A stretch of 39,945 nt of DNA from Pseudoselenomonas ruminantium. GTDB taxonomy: Bacteria > Bacillota > Negativicutes > Selenomonadales > Selenomonadaceae. This document shows, piece after piece, positions 15,087-24,024 of the stretch. The stretch is taken from contig DFHU01000040.1 of NCBI GenBank assembly GCA_002373045.1, positions 1 through 39,945 of the forward strand, in the 5' to 3' direction. The first letter of the stretch is position 1. Each line of letters begins with the position of its first letter. The notes under the pieces are model-generated. The model saw only the letters and a program-made list of their open reading frames with translations. It did not search any database and was not told the origin of the DNA. Made by a program: the position numbers and the translations under genes.

Positions 15087-16484
15087 TTAATCCCAATTTA
15101 TTCCTTCCGGCGGGGTAATAAGCGTAATCCCTTCCGTTCCAGCAGTTCCACCACTTCCAGAACTACCACCATCACCGATATAGTCTTTATATACATAATG
15201 GCTCCGGTTTCCCCGCAGACTAATCGAAGTGCCTACGATAGTTCCCATAAAGGTACTATTGTCGGCATTAACCAGGACGCCTTCACCTTTGTTACAATAC
15301 GGAGCATACACTACACCTTTAAATGTATGGCCATTCAAATTAAAATGAACCTGTGGACGCTGAGTATCGCTGCCTGCAATACAAATAATCAATGGACGTC
15401 CTGTATCGGCATTAAGGTTAATATTGATTACTCCCATACCTGCTTCCACATAGATATATACAGGATTATCATTATTACCTAATTTTTTATCTACCTCAAT
15501 AGTTAAATTGGGAATACTGTTTGTTTTGGGTACACGAATAATATCGCTGTCAAATAAATTACTGGATGTTTTTACCGTTTGGTCAGTAGCCTTATTTTCT
15601 GTTTGGGCTGTCTTTTTTTCCATGTAATCATAAAATGTTTGGAAATTATAATTATAATATTCCGCCTTGCTCCAATAACCGCTTTTTAATGTCCCATTTT
15701 CATCAAATTTAGCCTTATCCTCATCTTTGCCTTCCATTAGGGTATTGATATTATTGCTTGCATTTTTTTCCCTAGCCGCAGAAGTAAAAAAACGGTCTAA
15801 CTTAGGCGTTTGTGTACTATAAGAAAGTGATTCATATTTATAGTTAGGATTATTTACGCCATCCCCCTTGGTATATACAATCCGACCATCAAATGTAGTC
15901 GTAATCATATTCTTCGAATCGGTACTATAACTGTTATTGGATAATTTGTCCGGATTTTCCAAGGAGTTAACGGCATCAAATTTCTCTTTAAAGATAAACA
16001 TATTGTTAAAGAAACCACCACCAGCCCGCTTAGGTACAACTGCCACACTATACACAGGTACGGTAAAGGTTTCCTTCTTCTTAAATTTTTTGTAAATCCC
16101 ACCCAGGAAATACAACGGGACTTCCTTAGTCAGTTTCACGCGGTAATACGTTATCTTATCTTTGCTTTTTGCTTGGTATTTCCTTTCTATTATAGATTCA
16201 GAAGGGTTAAGGTTGTGGTATTCTCCTTGCACATACTGTTCTGCCATCTTATCTGCCTTGGGATGATTGTTTTCCTTTTCCCCTTGGACCGCATATTCAT
16301 GTGCACCAGCAAGAGCCGCCGCATCAGCAGCATTTTGCAAACGGCTGTAATGCACATAAACATGGCCTAAATCCACCGCCAAACCAGTACCCACAATAAG
16401 CATCGGCAAGAGCAAGGCTGTAAATGCTATAATGGCGCCCTGTTGGCGCCATTTTTTCGTTAATAACTGCATATATTGGTACAT
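15087..16484 (-). CDS. tadG: TadG-like Flp pilus assembly protein with a C-terminal beta-rich domain
   Basis: A 465 aa pseudopilin-class protein. The N-terminus has the TadE/G-like leader and membrane segment (GAIIAFTALLLPMLIVGTGL) followed by the hallmark VDLGHVYVHYSRLQNAADAAALAGA. Classical TadG carries a von Willebrand A domain. Here the C-terminal part (about 310-440) instead has short repetitive beta-strands (VYIYVEAGMGVININLNA, HFNLNGHTFKGVVYAPYCNK, STFMGTIVGTSISLRGN) like the beta-helix domain in some PilX-associated exported proteins. GTG at 16493 is in frame, but AGGAG overlaps it and stands eight bases before ATG 16484, so the latter is chosen. Exported; probably a minor pilus or anchoring component. 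Confidence 0.85.
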   Translation of the reverse strand: MYQYMQLLTKKWRQQGAIIAFTALLLPMLIVGTGLAVDLGHVYVHYSRLQNAADAAALAGAHEYAVQGEKENNHPKADKMAEQYVQGEYHNLNPSESIIERKYQAKSKDKITYYRVKLTKEVPLYFLGGIYKKFKKKETFTVPVYSVAVVPKRAGGGFFNNMFIFKEKFDAVNSLENPDKLSNNSYSTDSKNMITTTFDGRIVYTKGDGVNNPNYKYESLSYSTQTPKLDRFFTSAAREKNASNNINTLMEGKDEDKAKFDENGTLKSGYWSKAEYYNYNFQTFYDYMEKKTAQTENKATDQTVKTSSNLFDSDIIRVPKTNSIPNLTIEVDKKLGNNDNPVYIYVEAGMGVININLNADTGRPLIICIAGSDTQRPQVHFNLNGHTFKGVVYAPYCNKGEGVLVNADNSTFMGTIVGTSISLRGNRSHYVYKDYIGDGGSSGSGGTAGTEGITLITPPEGINWD

Positions 16485-16499
16485 AGATGTCACTCCTGA

Positions 16500-17435
16500 T
16501 TACAACATGTTTTTTATCAAGAATAGCAGCGTTGGTACTAAAGTTACAACAAAGAGTGCCGGAAAGATAAAAATGACCAAGGGGAAGACTATCTTTACCG
16601 GTGCACGCATGGCCTCCGCCTTGATGTACTGGCGGTGCCGTTCCCGGATATTATCGGCCTGATTCTTCAAGGTCTTGCCCATACTGGTTCCTAACCGTTC
16701 TGCCTGAATAACAGACGTCATGAATAAGGATACGTCCTGCACATCACAGCGGTCAGCCATATTTTTCATCGCCGTACGGCGTACCATGCCCATACGGATA
16801 TCTTCCTGCATATGCTTGCATTCACGGATAAGCTCGCCCTTCATTCTGGCGGTAATCTTGCTCAGCGCTGCATCAAAGGACAGCCCCGCCTGCACACTGA
16901 CGCACAGGAGGTCTAAAACTTCGGGCAACTGACAGGCAATCTGCTCCTGCCGTTTTTGTGCCATAGTATTCAAGCACACCACTGGCATCAAACCGCCTAA
17001 AATGCCGCCTAACAAGATGTAAACAGCCTTTTGAATCAGCAAATAATGACTGTCGCTTACCAAGTAGAACATCAACAGCCACATGGTCAATGCCCCAAGA
17101 AAACAAACCGCGATGAATTGCGGCGCCGTACATTCGTCAATCCTGCCTGCCATAATCAGGCGTTTTTCCACAAGTGCCAACACTTGTTTGGGCGTAAAGC
17201 GCTGAATTGACTCGGCTAATTGTTCACCTGCAGGCTTTACCACACGCTCCATAAAGGGAATATCCCTTAGTTTGCGACGGCCTGTCTGCTTTTCTGCCAA
17301 GAGCTGTTTATCGGCATCCAAAGCGAAAATTCTCTGCCGCACACTGTTTTCCGGCAAAATCACCTTGCGGATAAAGGCAAACATAAGCAAAAAAGTCGTC
17401 AAGGATAAAGCTAGTGCAAAAGCTGCCAGTAACAT
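16500..17435 (-). CDS. tadC: Tad pilus inner-membrane platform protein TadC
   Basis: A type II secretion F-family membrane protein, 311 aa, that with TadB forms the inner-membrane platform on which TadA acts. An N-terminal membrane helix is followed by a cytoplasmic basic region, two central helices, the T2SSF domain (about 170-295: LPEVLDLLCVSVQAGLSFDAAL, GTSMGKTLKNQADNIRERHRQ) and a C-terminal helix. The tadA stop and tadC start overlap as TGATG, behind GGAGGG, so translation is coupled. In many tad loci tadB directly precedes tadC; here four genes separate them. Confidence 0.93.
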   Translation of the reverse strand: MLLAAFALALSLTTFLLMFAFIRKVILPENSVRQRIFALDADKQLLAEKQTGRRKLRDIPFMERVVKPAGEQLAESIQRFTPKQVLALVEKRLIMAGRIDECTAPQFIAVCFLGALTMWLLMFYLVSDSHYLLIQKAVYILLGGILGGLMPVVCLNTMAQKRQEQIACQLPEVLDLLCVSVQAGLSFDAALSKITARMKGELIRECKHMQEDIRMGMVRRTAMKNMADRCDVQDVSLFMTSVIQAERLGTSMGKTLKNQADNIRERHRQYIKAEAMRAPVKIVFPLVIFIFPALFVVTLVPTLLFLIKNML

Positions 17436-18829
17436 CAGCGATATTCCCTCCTATCTGCCCTGTCTACGGCAAAAAAATCCTCTGCAATATCCACACCGTT
17501 TACCGCGAATTTCTCCATAAAATTGGGTTTTAGCCCTGTGGACACAAAACGTCCCAACGGTTTTCCATTTTCATCATAGCCAGATTGCTGATAATAGAAA
17601 ATGTCCTGCATGGTGATGGTATTTTCCTCCAAATGCTGGACTTCCGTGATATGCGTAATCTTACGGCTGCCATCCCGCATACGGGATTGCTGAATAACGA
17701 GGTCAATCGCGGAGGAAATCTGCTCCCGGATTGCGCGCACCGGCAGTTCCAAGCCCGACATCAGCACCATGGTTTCCAAACGAGATAAGGCATCGCGCGG
17801 TGAGTTGGCATGTGCCGTAGTCAACGAACCATCATGGCCGGTATTCATCGCCTGCAGCATATCGAGCGCCTCACCGGAACGCACCTCGCCGACGATAATC
17901 CTATCGGGGCGCATACGCAGGGCGTTGCGCACCAAGTCGCGAATGGTAATCTGACCCTGCCCCTCGATATTGGCTGGACGCGCTTCCAACGTGATGACAT
18001 TATCCTGCTGCAAACGCAATTCTGCCGCATCTTCAATGGTGACAATGCGCTCAGTTTCAGGTATAAAGGAAGAAATCACATTCAACGTCGTGGTCTTACC
18101 GGAACCTGTACCGCCGGACACCAAAATATTTATTCTCGCCCGGACACAGGCACGCAAAAACTCCGCAATCCTTTCATCCAACGTGCCATAGTTAATGAGA
18201 TTATCCACGGTCAACGGCTTGCGGGAGAACTTGCGGATAGTGATGGCGGGGCCAGTCAGAGACAGCGGCGGAATGATGATATTGACACGGGAACCATCTT
18301 CCAGGCGAGCATCCACCAACGGCGAGGATTCGTCAATGCGACGCCCCAATGGCGTGAGAATCCGCTCGGCTATATTCATAATATGCTCATTGTCATGGAA
18401 CTTGATATCCGTCCGTTCCAGCTTGCCCAAACGCTCCACAAACACCTTTTGCGGGCCGTTCACCATGATTTCGGTAATGCTGTCATCCCGCAAAAGCGGT
18501 TCGAGTGGGCCTAGCCCAAGCATTTCATCACAGATATCGGCAATCAGACGGCTTTTCTCCCCGCGGGGAATAGCAAAAGGCGCCGTGTCAAAAGCGCGCT
18601 GGCAGTATTTATTGATAACGGCCTCTACCTTGCGCGGGTCCTGATTCAAGGCGGACACTGCTGCCTGTTCAGCCGGAGTCATTTCATTCAGGATATGCTG
18701 ATGAATATGGTGCTTGATGGACTGATAGGAAAGCTCCTCAGCTAAATCCTGGGCATCATCCTGCAGAGCAAATATCTTCACCTGCTGATTTTGGCCATCC
18801 TTACGCCCCAAACGCGTCAATAATGACAT
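17435..18829 (-). CDS. tadA: Tad/Flp pilus assembly ATPase TadA (CpaF)
   Basis: The secretion ATPase that powers Flp pilus extension, 464 aa. It has an N-terminal helical domain (about 1-200), Walker A SGGTGSGKTTTLN (about 238-250), an Asp box (IEDAAELRL), Walker B RPDRIIVGEVR (about 310) and the His box TAHANSP. All catalytic elements are intact. The start at MSLLTRLGRK follows GGGAGGAAGTC, fifteen bases past tadE. It overlaps tadC at its 3' end. Confidence 0.96.
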   Translation of the reverse strand: MSLLTRLGRKDGQNQQVKIFALQDDAQDLAEELSYQSIKHHIHQHILNEMTPAEQAAVSALNQDPRKVEAVINKYCQRAFDTAPFAIPRGEKSRLIADICDEMLGLGPLEPLLRDDSITEIMVNGPQKVFVERLGKLERTDIKFHDNEHIMNIAERILTPLGRRIDESSPLVDARLEDGSRVNIIIPPLSLTGPAITIRKFSRKPLTVDNLINYGTLDERIAEFLRACVRARINILVSGGTGSGKTTTLNVISSFIPETERIVTIEDAAELRLQQDNVITLEARPANIEGQGQITIRDLVRNALRMRPDRIIVGEVRSGEALDMLQAMNTGHDGSLTTAHANSPRDALSRLETMVLMSGLELPVRAIREQISSAIDLVIQQSRMRDGSRKITHITEVQHLEENTITMQDIFYYQQSGYDENGKPLGRFVSTGLKPNFMEKFAVNGVDIAEDFFAVDRADRREYR

Positions 18830-18844
18830 CTGACTTCCTCCCGC

Positions 18845-19285
18845 TTATTCTGGCTTGTATTCACTGTACATACTATAGGTTATATCAATCTTGGCCAGTT
18901 TCATGCCCCCTGCCAACTGACTGACGATATTCCCCAATTGTGAACCCCTTGTATTTAAATCAGCCTTCATGATAACTTGTACATTATGGCTGTCTTTATC
19001 GTAGTTAATGTTAAAATGGTCTGTTGAGGTTGCCTGCCACTCAAAAATGTCCATAGGCAACTTTTCATCTTTATATTTATCGCGAACTTTTTTATAGTTA
19101 TCCTGGTAATAATCTTTAGACGGTATAATAGCCGCCTCCCGCGCACTACTGCGGGCAATACTGCTTAATGTCAAATAATCGGCAAAAAACATGCCGATAT
19201 AAAATAAACCGAAAACCAATAATAAAAACAGGGGCAAGACCAATGCAAATTCAATAATGGATTGTCCCTTTTGTTTGTTTTGCAT
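18845..19285 (-). CDS. tadE: TadE-like pseudopilin
   Basis: A 146 aa minor pilin-like protein. The short basic leader ends in QKG, followed by QSIIEFALVLPLFLLLVFGLFYIG, the TadE motif with the conserved Glu five residues after the predicted cleavage site. The next segment, TLSSIARSSAREAAI, is the usual TadE amphipathic region. The remainder is a small extracytoplasmic domain. Cleavage by the A24 peptidase at 25261 is expected after Gly7. It lies 24 bases after flp. Confidence 0.9.
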   Translation of the reverse strand: MQNKQKGQSIIEFALVLPLFLLLVFGLFYIGMFFADYLTLSSIARSSAREAAIIPSKDYYQDNYKKVRDKYKDEKLPMDIFEWQATSTDHFNINYDKDSHNVQVIMKADLNTRGSQLGNIVSQLAGGMKLAKIDITYSMYSEYKPE

Positions 19286-19309
19286 AGCTTACCCCCGCTT
19301 TACTATTCT

Positions 19310-19498
19310 TTAGCCTTTTGCTGCGAATGCATTCGTTATGGAATTAAAGGCTTCCTTAACCTTCGTCGTCAGTTCGCCATTCGTCCCCAGAGCAGTTGCA
19401 ACAACAGCTACGAATGCCAGCACCAAAGCATACTCCACAATGCCCTGTGCCTTTTCGCTTAGATAACGTGCCTTCAGATAATTAATGATTTCTACCAT
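19310..19498 (-). CDS. flp: Flp-type major pilin
   Basis: A 62 aa Flp prepilin, the main subunit of the Tad pilus. Leader MVEIINYLKARYLSEKAQG, then IVEYALVLAFVAVVATAL: cleavage is expected after Gly19, leaving the Flp-type Glu-Tyr pair at positions 3-4 of the mature protein. Mature length is about 43 residues, and the C-terminal half (ELTTKVKEAFNSITNAFAAKG) lacks cysteine and is rich in Ser/Thr. A strong GGGAGG ribosome binding site precedes ATG, and the 63-base gap after tadB holds a promoter-like sequence, consistent with extra expression of the pilin. Only one flp copy occurs in the window. Confidence 0.93.
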   Translation of the reverse strand: MVEIINYLKARYLSEKAQGIVEYALVLAFVAVVATALGTNGELTTKVKEAFNSITNAFAAKG

Positions 19499-19528
19499 GA
19501 TAAAAATCCTCCCTAAATAAAATAAATA

Positions 19529-19558
19529 TATTTATGAAAATCCCCAAAGGATTATCAA
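19529..19558 (-). promoter_or_regulatory. Candidate internal promoter for flp
   Basis: On the minus strand TTGATA (19558-19553), an 18-base spacer, then TAAATA (19534-19529), inside the AT-rich gap between tadB and flp. A small AATCC/GGATT stem overlaps the spacer. It could raise pilin expression above the rest of the operon. Confidence 0.35.
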
Positions 19559-19561
19559 CCA

Positions 19562-20539
19562 TTAAAATTTTATGTTGACGATACGTCTTATGACCAAAAA
19601 GCCAATGATTTCCATCACAATCGCACCAGCAACACAGGCCTGTCCCACAGGCTCCTCAAATAAAGGACGCAGATATGCGGGATTGACCAAAGACATAATA
19701 AAGCCTACACCTACCGGCATCAAAGCCAGCACAACGCCGGAAGCCCGGCCCTGTGCCGTCAGCGTCATAATCTCACGCCGCATACGGACGCGGTTATTAA
19801 TCGTATCGCTGATGGTATCGAGAATCTGGGCAAGGTTGCCGCCCACCTGTCGCTGAATGACCACGGCGGTGACCACCAGCTCAAAGTCAGGGCTGTTGAC
19901 GCGTTTTTGCATATTGTCCAGTGCCGTTTCCACATCAACGCCGATATTGACCTCGTTGACGACCTTCTGCACTTCCCGGCCAATGGGCGCGTCCATTTCT
20001 TTGGCAATCAGCTCAAATGCCTGCATAAAGCTGAACCCTGCCCGCAGGGCATTGGCGACCATGATGAGCATATCCCCCAGCTGGGTGGTAAATGCCTTTT
20101 GGCGGCGCTTGATGTAGATATTCAAAAACGCCAGTCCTGCCAGCACGCCGCCGATAAAAGATAGCAATGCAAACAGCGGTTCCAAGGTAGCGGCGAGCAT
20201 AATGAGGGCACACAGGCCGCCGAACAGCCCCAGCATAACCTCATATTCTGAACCGAGCAGCGGCCAATCGGCCTGCTGCATCTTTAAGTCCATACGGTTG
20301 CTATGCTGAATCTGCCGCAGCCAGCCCCCTGCCCGCCGCAGCCAGTTGCGCAGGCGGTCTTTGGCAATTTCTGTAGGCTTGACACCTCGCAGCCGCTGTT
20401 GGCGAAGCTGCACAGCCGCCCCGGAAAAATATTCCATGCGGTTGACCAAATCGTTATGCTGACGCGCCTTTATGCGGATAACCATAAAGAGCAAAGCGAA
20501 TGTCAGCAAAGTTACCGCTAAAGCTAATACAATGCTCAT
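19562..20539 (-). CDS. tadB: Tad pilus inner-membrane platform protein TadB
   Basis: A type II secretion F-family protein, 325 aa, partner of TadC. N-terminal membrane helix, cytoplasmic basic region, two central helices (YEVMLGLFGGLCALIMLAATLEPLFALL), the T2SSF domain (about 155-285: LGDMLIMVANALRAGFSFMQAF, QVGGNLAQILDTISDTI) and C-terminal helices. The frame is open from GTG at 20551, but the ATG at 20539 overlaps the upstream stop as ATGA and stands after AAGGTGGG, so it is chosen. Confidence 0.93.
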   Translation of the reverse strand: MSIVLALAVTLLTFALLFMVIRIKARQHNDLVNRMEYFSGAAVQLRQQRLRGVKPTEIAKDRLRNWLRRAGGWLRQIQHSNRMDLKMQQADWPLLGSEYEVMLGLFGGLCALIMLAATLEPLFALLSFIGGVLAGLAFLNIYIKRRQKAFTTQLGDMLIMVANALRAGFSFMQAFELIAKEMDAPIGREVQKVVNEVNIGVDVETALDNMQKRVNSPDFELVVTAVVIQRQVGGNLAQILDTISDTINNRVRMRREIMTLTAQGRASGVVLALMPVGVGFIMSLVNPAYLRPLFEEPVGQACVAGAIVMEIIGFLVIRRIVNIKF

Positions 20540-21666
20540 ACTGCCGCCCACCTTATACGATGGCGTCTGCCGATAATGTGGTCGGCAAGCCGGTCAACCT
20601 GACGCGACAGGGGGCTGTCCGGACGGATATCCGTTGCCATCTTCCCCTTGTCCGCCGCATCGGAAACAATGGTATATTCATTAGGAATAATCTCCGTAAC
20701 GGGATAGCCAAGCTTCTGCGCTAATTCCATTTTGGAACGGGAATCACATGGCTCTACGCGGGTGAAGATGACCTTGAGCCGTTCTTCCACATCTTTCCAG
20801 TCCCGAAAAACATCCAAGGCCCGTTTGGTATGGTCGATTTCGTAAGCGCCGTTTATCATCGTCACCATAAAGGTGGTACTCGATGCTTCCGCCGCTGCAA
20901 TCGAAGTCGGATTAAACCCAGACGGTACATCAATGAGAACATAGCGGAACAGGCTGCGGCTCATGGCAATGAGATTTTCCAACCTGTCAATGGCGATTTT
21001 ATCCATCATATTAGGAGTCGGTGTGCCGCAAAGCACACTGACATTCGGTGCCACCGGCATAAAGTACGAGCGCAGCGATGCCGGTGACAGGAAGCGGACA
21101 TCCCGCACAGCCTCCACAATCGTAGTCTGTGGAGCCAGATTGAAGAACACCGCCATATCGCCGAACTGCAAATCCGCATCAATGATGCCCACCGGTTCCC
21201 GTGTCTTGCGGGCCAAGGACATCGCCAGATTCGCAATCAACGTCGTTTTGCCACTCTTGCCCTTGGGACTGAAAAAGACCAAGGTTTCTGCACCGGCATC
21301 GCCGCCCAGACGGGAAAACGTCTCTACGGTTTCCTGCAATTCCATGCCGGTGAAGGGCTTTATGATATAGCCCTTTGCCCCAGCCTTCACGCTCTGACTG
21401 GCATTTTCAGCCTGCCACTTTTCTCCCATGCAGAGAATCGCCGCCCCAGGATAGGCCCGCTTAAACTGGTCAATCAAGCCCATGCCATCGGGCTGCTCAA
21501 TATCGAGCAGGATGAGATTTGGGTTAAAGACCGCCCCTTGCCCCAGTGCGTCACTGACGTTTTGGAAGCGAGCCGCCAGGGAAAAGTTCGGCGTATCATT
21601 GATTACTTGACTGAGCCGTTCGAGCATCAACCGGTCAGACTCCATTAATAGTACACGGTAATCCAC
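20536..21666 (-). CDS. cpaE: TadZ/CpaE-like ATPase with receiver domain
   Basis: A 376 aa pilus-positioning protein. Residues about 1-120 form a response-regulator receiver-like domain (RVLLMESDRLMLERL, LILLDIEQPDGMGL with the phosphoacceptor-position Asp, GYIIKPFTGMEL). Residues about 128-376 form a MinD/ParA-type ATPase with deviant Walker A SPKGKSGKTTLIANLA and the switch segment IDADLQFGDMAVFF. TadZ/CpaE proteins sit at the pole and recruit the secretion ATPase. It starts 13 bases after a second, smaller ATPase of the same superfamily and overlaps tadB by four bases. Confidence 0.9.
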   Translation of the reverse strand: MDYRVLLMESDRLMLERLSQVINDTPNFSLAARFQNVSDALGQGAVFNPNLILLDIEQPDGMGLIDQFKRAYPGAAILCMGEKWQAENASQSVKAGAKGYIIKPFTGMELQETVETFSRLGGDAGAETLVFFSPKGKSGKTTLIANLAMSLARKTREPVGIIDADLQFGDMAVFFNLAPQTTIVEAVRDVRFLSPASLRSYFMPVAPNVSVLCGTPTPNMMDKIAIDRLENLIAMSRSLFRYVLIDVPSGFNPTSIAAAEASSTTFMVTMINGAYEIDHTKRALDVFRDWKDVEERLKVIFTRVEPCDSRSKMELAQKLGYPVTEIIPNEYTIVSDAADKGKMATDIRPDSPLSRQVDRLADHIIGRRHRIRWAAV

Positions 21667-21679
21667 GGTTTATCTCCTT

Positions 21680-22507
21680 TCAGCCAAAAATCCGCGCCAG
21701 CCAGGATTCTGACCCGCGTTCATCCCCGGCGTCATCATAGACGCGGTTGGTATAACGAGCAACCAAATCCCGCAAAGCCTCGCCCAGTTCACTGCCGCCA
21801 GAACGAAGTACCAATGGTACGCCGTCCTTAATCGACTGACTGGCTGCGTGAAAATCATTGGGCAGGATGTGATAAAAGGGTTCACCCAAGAGATTTTCCA
21901 CATCCTCAATACTTATGCGGGTCTTGGCGTTGCTGCGGTTCAGAATCAGCCGAATTTTGTTCTTGTCGTAGTTCATCTTCTTCAGGGTTTCCGAACCGAT
22001 TTTCATATTCTTGATGGTGGGAATAAAATCCACAATTCCCAGGAAACTGACAATGGTGGATAAGTCCAACAAAGCCAGATTCAACTTGCTGAATGTGGAA
22101 GTCGTATCCACCAGTACATAATCAAAGACCTTTTGCAGCTGACGCACCATGTCCATGGCCTTATCCGCGTCAATATTATAGGATTCTTCGAGTTTTGTCG
22201 GAGCAGCCAATACATAAAATACTACATTGTGGTATTCATAAGGTGTGAGGAATTCCTCGGCGTGTACAGCAACGCCCTGCTGCCGGCTCATGGCCTGCTG
22301 TAAGTCATAGGCCGTACGCTGTGGCAAAAGCTGTAAATAATTGCTCACATCCCCAAACTGCAGGTCAAAGTCCACTAAGCAGACTTTTTTCCCCTGACGT
22401 GCCAGCTCCGAAGCCATGTTCGTGCTGATAAGGGTCTTGCCCACTGCCGAAGCTGTGCTGAAAAAGGTGATGACAACACCATTTATTTCCTGTGTAAATA
22501 CCCCCAT
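21680..22507 (-). CDS. Second MinD/ParA-like ATPase of the tad locus
   Basis: A 275 aa P-loop protein related to the ATPase half of the adjacent CpaE-like protein: both share D-x-DLQFGD. It has no receiver domain. The P-loop reads FFSTASAVGKTLISTN. The GKT core is kept, but the usual lysine of the deviant Walker A (KGGVGKT) is replaced by small residues, so ATPase activity or dimer signalling may differ. Downstream motifs (FDYVLVDTTSTFSKLNLALL, IRLILNRSNAK) fit the family. GGAGAC precedes the start, and the gene lies nine bases after the secretin. A role in pilus localisation alongside CpaE is inferred from position. Confidence 0.85.
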   Translation of the reverse strand: MGVFTQEINGVVITFFSTASAVGKTLISTNMASELARQGKKVCLVDFDLQFGDVSNYLQLLPQRTAYDLQQAMSRQQGVAVHAEEFLTPYEYHNVVFYVLAAPTKLEESYNIDADKAMDMVRQLQKVFDYVLVDTTSTFSKLNLALLDLSTIVSFLGIVDFIPTIKNMKIGSETLKKMNYDKNKIRLILNRSNAKTRISIEDVENLLGEPFYHILPNDFHAASQSIKDGVPLVLRSGGSELGEALRDLVARYTNRVYDDAGDERGSESWLARIFG

Positions 22508-22516
22508 GATGTCTCC

Positions 22517-24013
22517 TTATTTACTCTCGCTGCCGCTTATCGGCATGATGTTATCCAAGGTGCTGACTTCTTCCTGAACGGCTGCTTTTTTCTGCGGTTT
22601 CTCAGGAATAGGGCCATTCACATCAACGCTTTGCATATCCCGCACTTCCCGACGGCTGTCGTTGAAGGTCTCCGCCATCTTGGTAGACATCTTGACCTCT
22701 GTGCGTTCATTAACCACCCGCGGCGTAAGCAAAATCATAATTTCCGATTTCTGACGGCTGTCATTATGATATTTGAATAACTCACCCAAAATCGGAATAT
22801 CACCTAACAAAGGCAGTTTCTGAATACTCTTGCTATCCTCAGAATTGAGCAGGCCACCGATTGCCATGGTCATCCCCGAAGGGATTGTTACCTCCGTCTG
22901 CGCAGAACGCGTTGACAGTCCCGGCATTTTATACCCGTTGGTTGTAACGCTGTTTGACCAGTCCAAACGGCTGACCTCCGCATTGATCTTTGCCTGCACA
23001 TTTCCCTGTCTGTCCACAGTCGGATTGATCAGGTTCAACGAAATGCCATAGGGCTTATATTCTACGGTGATGTTATTACTTGAAGACGAGGCCACAGGAT
23101 AGGGAATCTGCCCGCCGACCAGAATCCCTGCCGACTTTCCGCTCATGGTTGTGATATTGGGACGGGAAACCACGCGGGCCTTTCCCTGTTCAATCAATAA
23201 ACGCAGCTGCGCATTTATCTGCGAAAAATGGGTAAAAAGCCAGTTGCGACTATACCAATGACTCCCCTTATCACGCTGGGCACCGTAAGTTTCGCCGGCA
23301 TAGAAGGTTCCCGGCTCATTCATGGTTATACCAGTACTGCCATCTGTAGTAGGCGAAGAATAGGTAATGCCGAGTTTTTTTGCATCGTCAGAGTTAATCT
23401 CTATGACCAATGCTTCCATATTTATTTGGTCAGGATTCTCCATATCCAAAAGGTTAATAACCCGCGCACTGCTGTCTTTCTGCTCCTCTGTCGTCACCGT
23501 TGTCTTAACTGCGCTGCTGCCGCTATTGCCTAACTTCACCGTATTGCTTTTGGTTTCGGTAGGGTCTTCCCCTACATAAAGGCAGGCAACCTTAAAGGCT
23601 AAATCTTTTTCATACTGGTTGCGGACCGTTCCGCGCAGAAGCACTCTGCCGCCCACCATCTGCACCCTGACGCCTGGCAGCCGGATGGCTTGTTCAATAG
23701 CCGCTGCCATTCCCGTGTCCTCGTTGTTGACGCTGACCGTGAAATCCTGCCGCATGCCATCGGCTGTCCATACATTTATCGTTGTCGTTCCCTGTTTGAC
23801 CGCCACGATATTAATTGCAAAATCGCTCAATTCCTGTACATCAGCAATCTGCGGGTTCCCCACAGCGACCTTGGTTATAGCACTATTGGTGCTCAGATAA
23901 TAAGATTGATTAATCCCGAGCCACATCGGCTGAGCATAGGCATAAGCGGGAGCCGGTGCCGTAATTGCGGTAATTGCTGCCATGCCTAGCGCAATTTTCG
24001 TACCTGTATTCAA
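22517..24013 (-). CDS. cpaC: Flp pilus outer-membrane secretin RcpA/CpaC
   Basis: The outer-membrane channel of the Tad system, 498 aa. Signal peptide about 1-26 (ALGMAAITAITAPAPAYA). An N-terminal pilus-secretin domain (YYLSTNSAITKVAVGNPQIADV) is followed by a BON-like segment (IRLPGVRVQMVGGRVLLRGTV) and the secretin core (about 250-440) with the signature VTIPSGMTMAIGGLLNSED and PLLGDIPILGELF. The C-terminal tail (about 440-498) is polar. Presence of a secretin shows the cell has an outer membrane. It begins 11 bases after cpaB. Confidence 0.95.
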   Translation of the reverse strand: MNTGTKIALGMAAITAITAPAPAYAYAQPMWLGINQSYYLSTNSAITKVAVGNPQIADVQELSDFAINIVAVKQGTTTINVWTADGMRQDFTVSVNNEDTGMAAAIEQAIRLPGVRVQMVGGRVLLRGTVRNQYEKDLAFKVACLYVGEDPTETKSNTVKLGNSGSSAVKTTVTTEEQKDSSARVINLLDMENPDQINMEALVIEINSDDAKKLGITYSSPTTDGSTGITMNEPGTFYAGETYGAQRDKGSHWYSRNWLFTHFSQINAQLRLLIEQGKARVVSRPNITTMSGKSAGILVGGQIPYPVASSSSNNITVEYKPYGISLNLINPTVDRQGNVQAKINAEVSRLDWSNSVTTNGYKMPGLSTRSAQTEVTIPSGMTMAIGGLLNSEDSKSIQKLPLLGDIPILGELFKYHNDSRQKSEIMILLTPRVVNERTEVKMSTKMAETFNDSRREVRDMQSVDVNGPIPEKPQKKAAVQEEVSTLDNIMPISGSESK

Positions 24014-24024
24014 GTTAATCCTCC

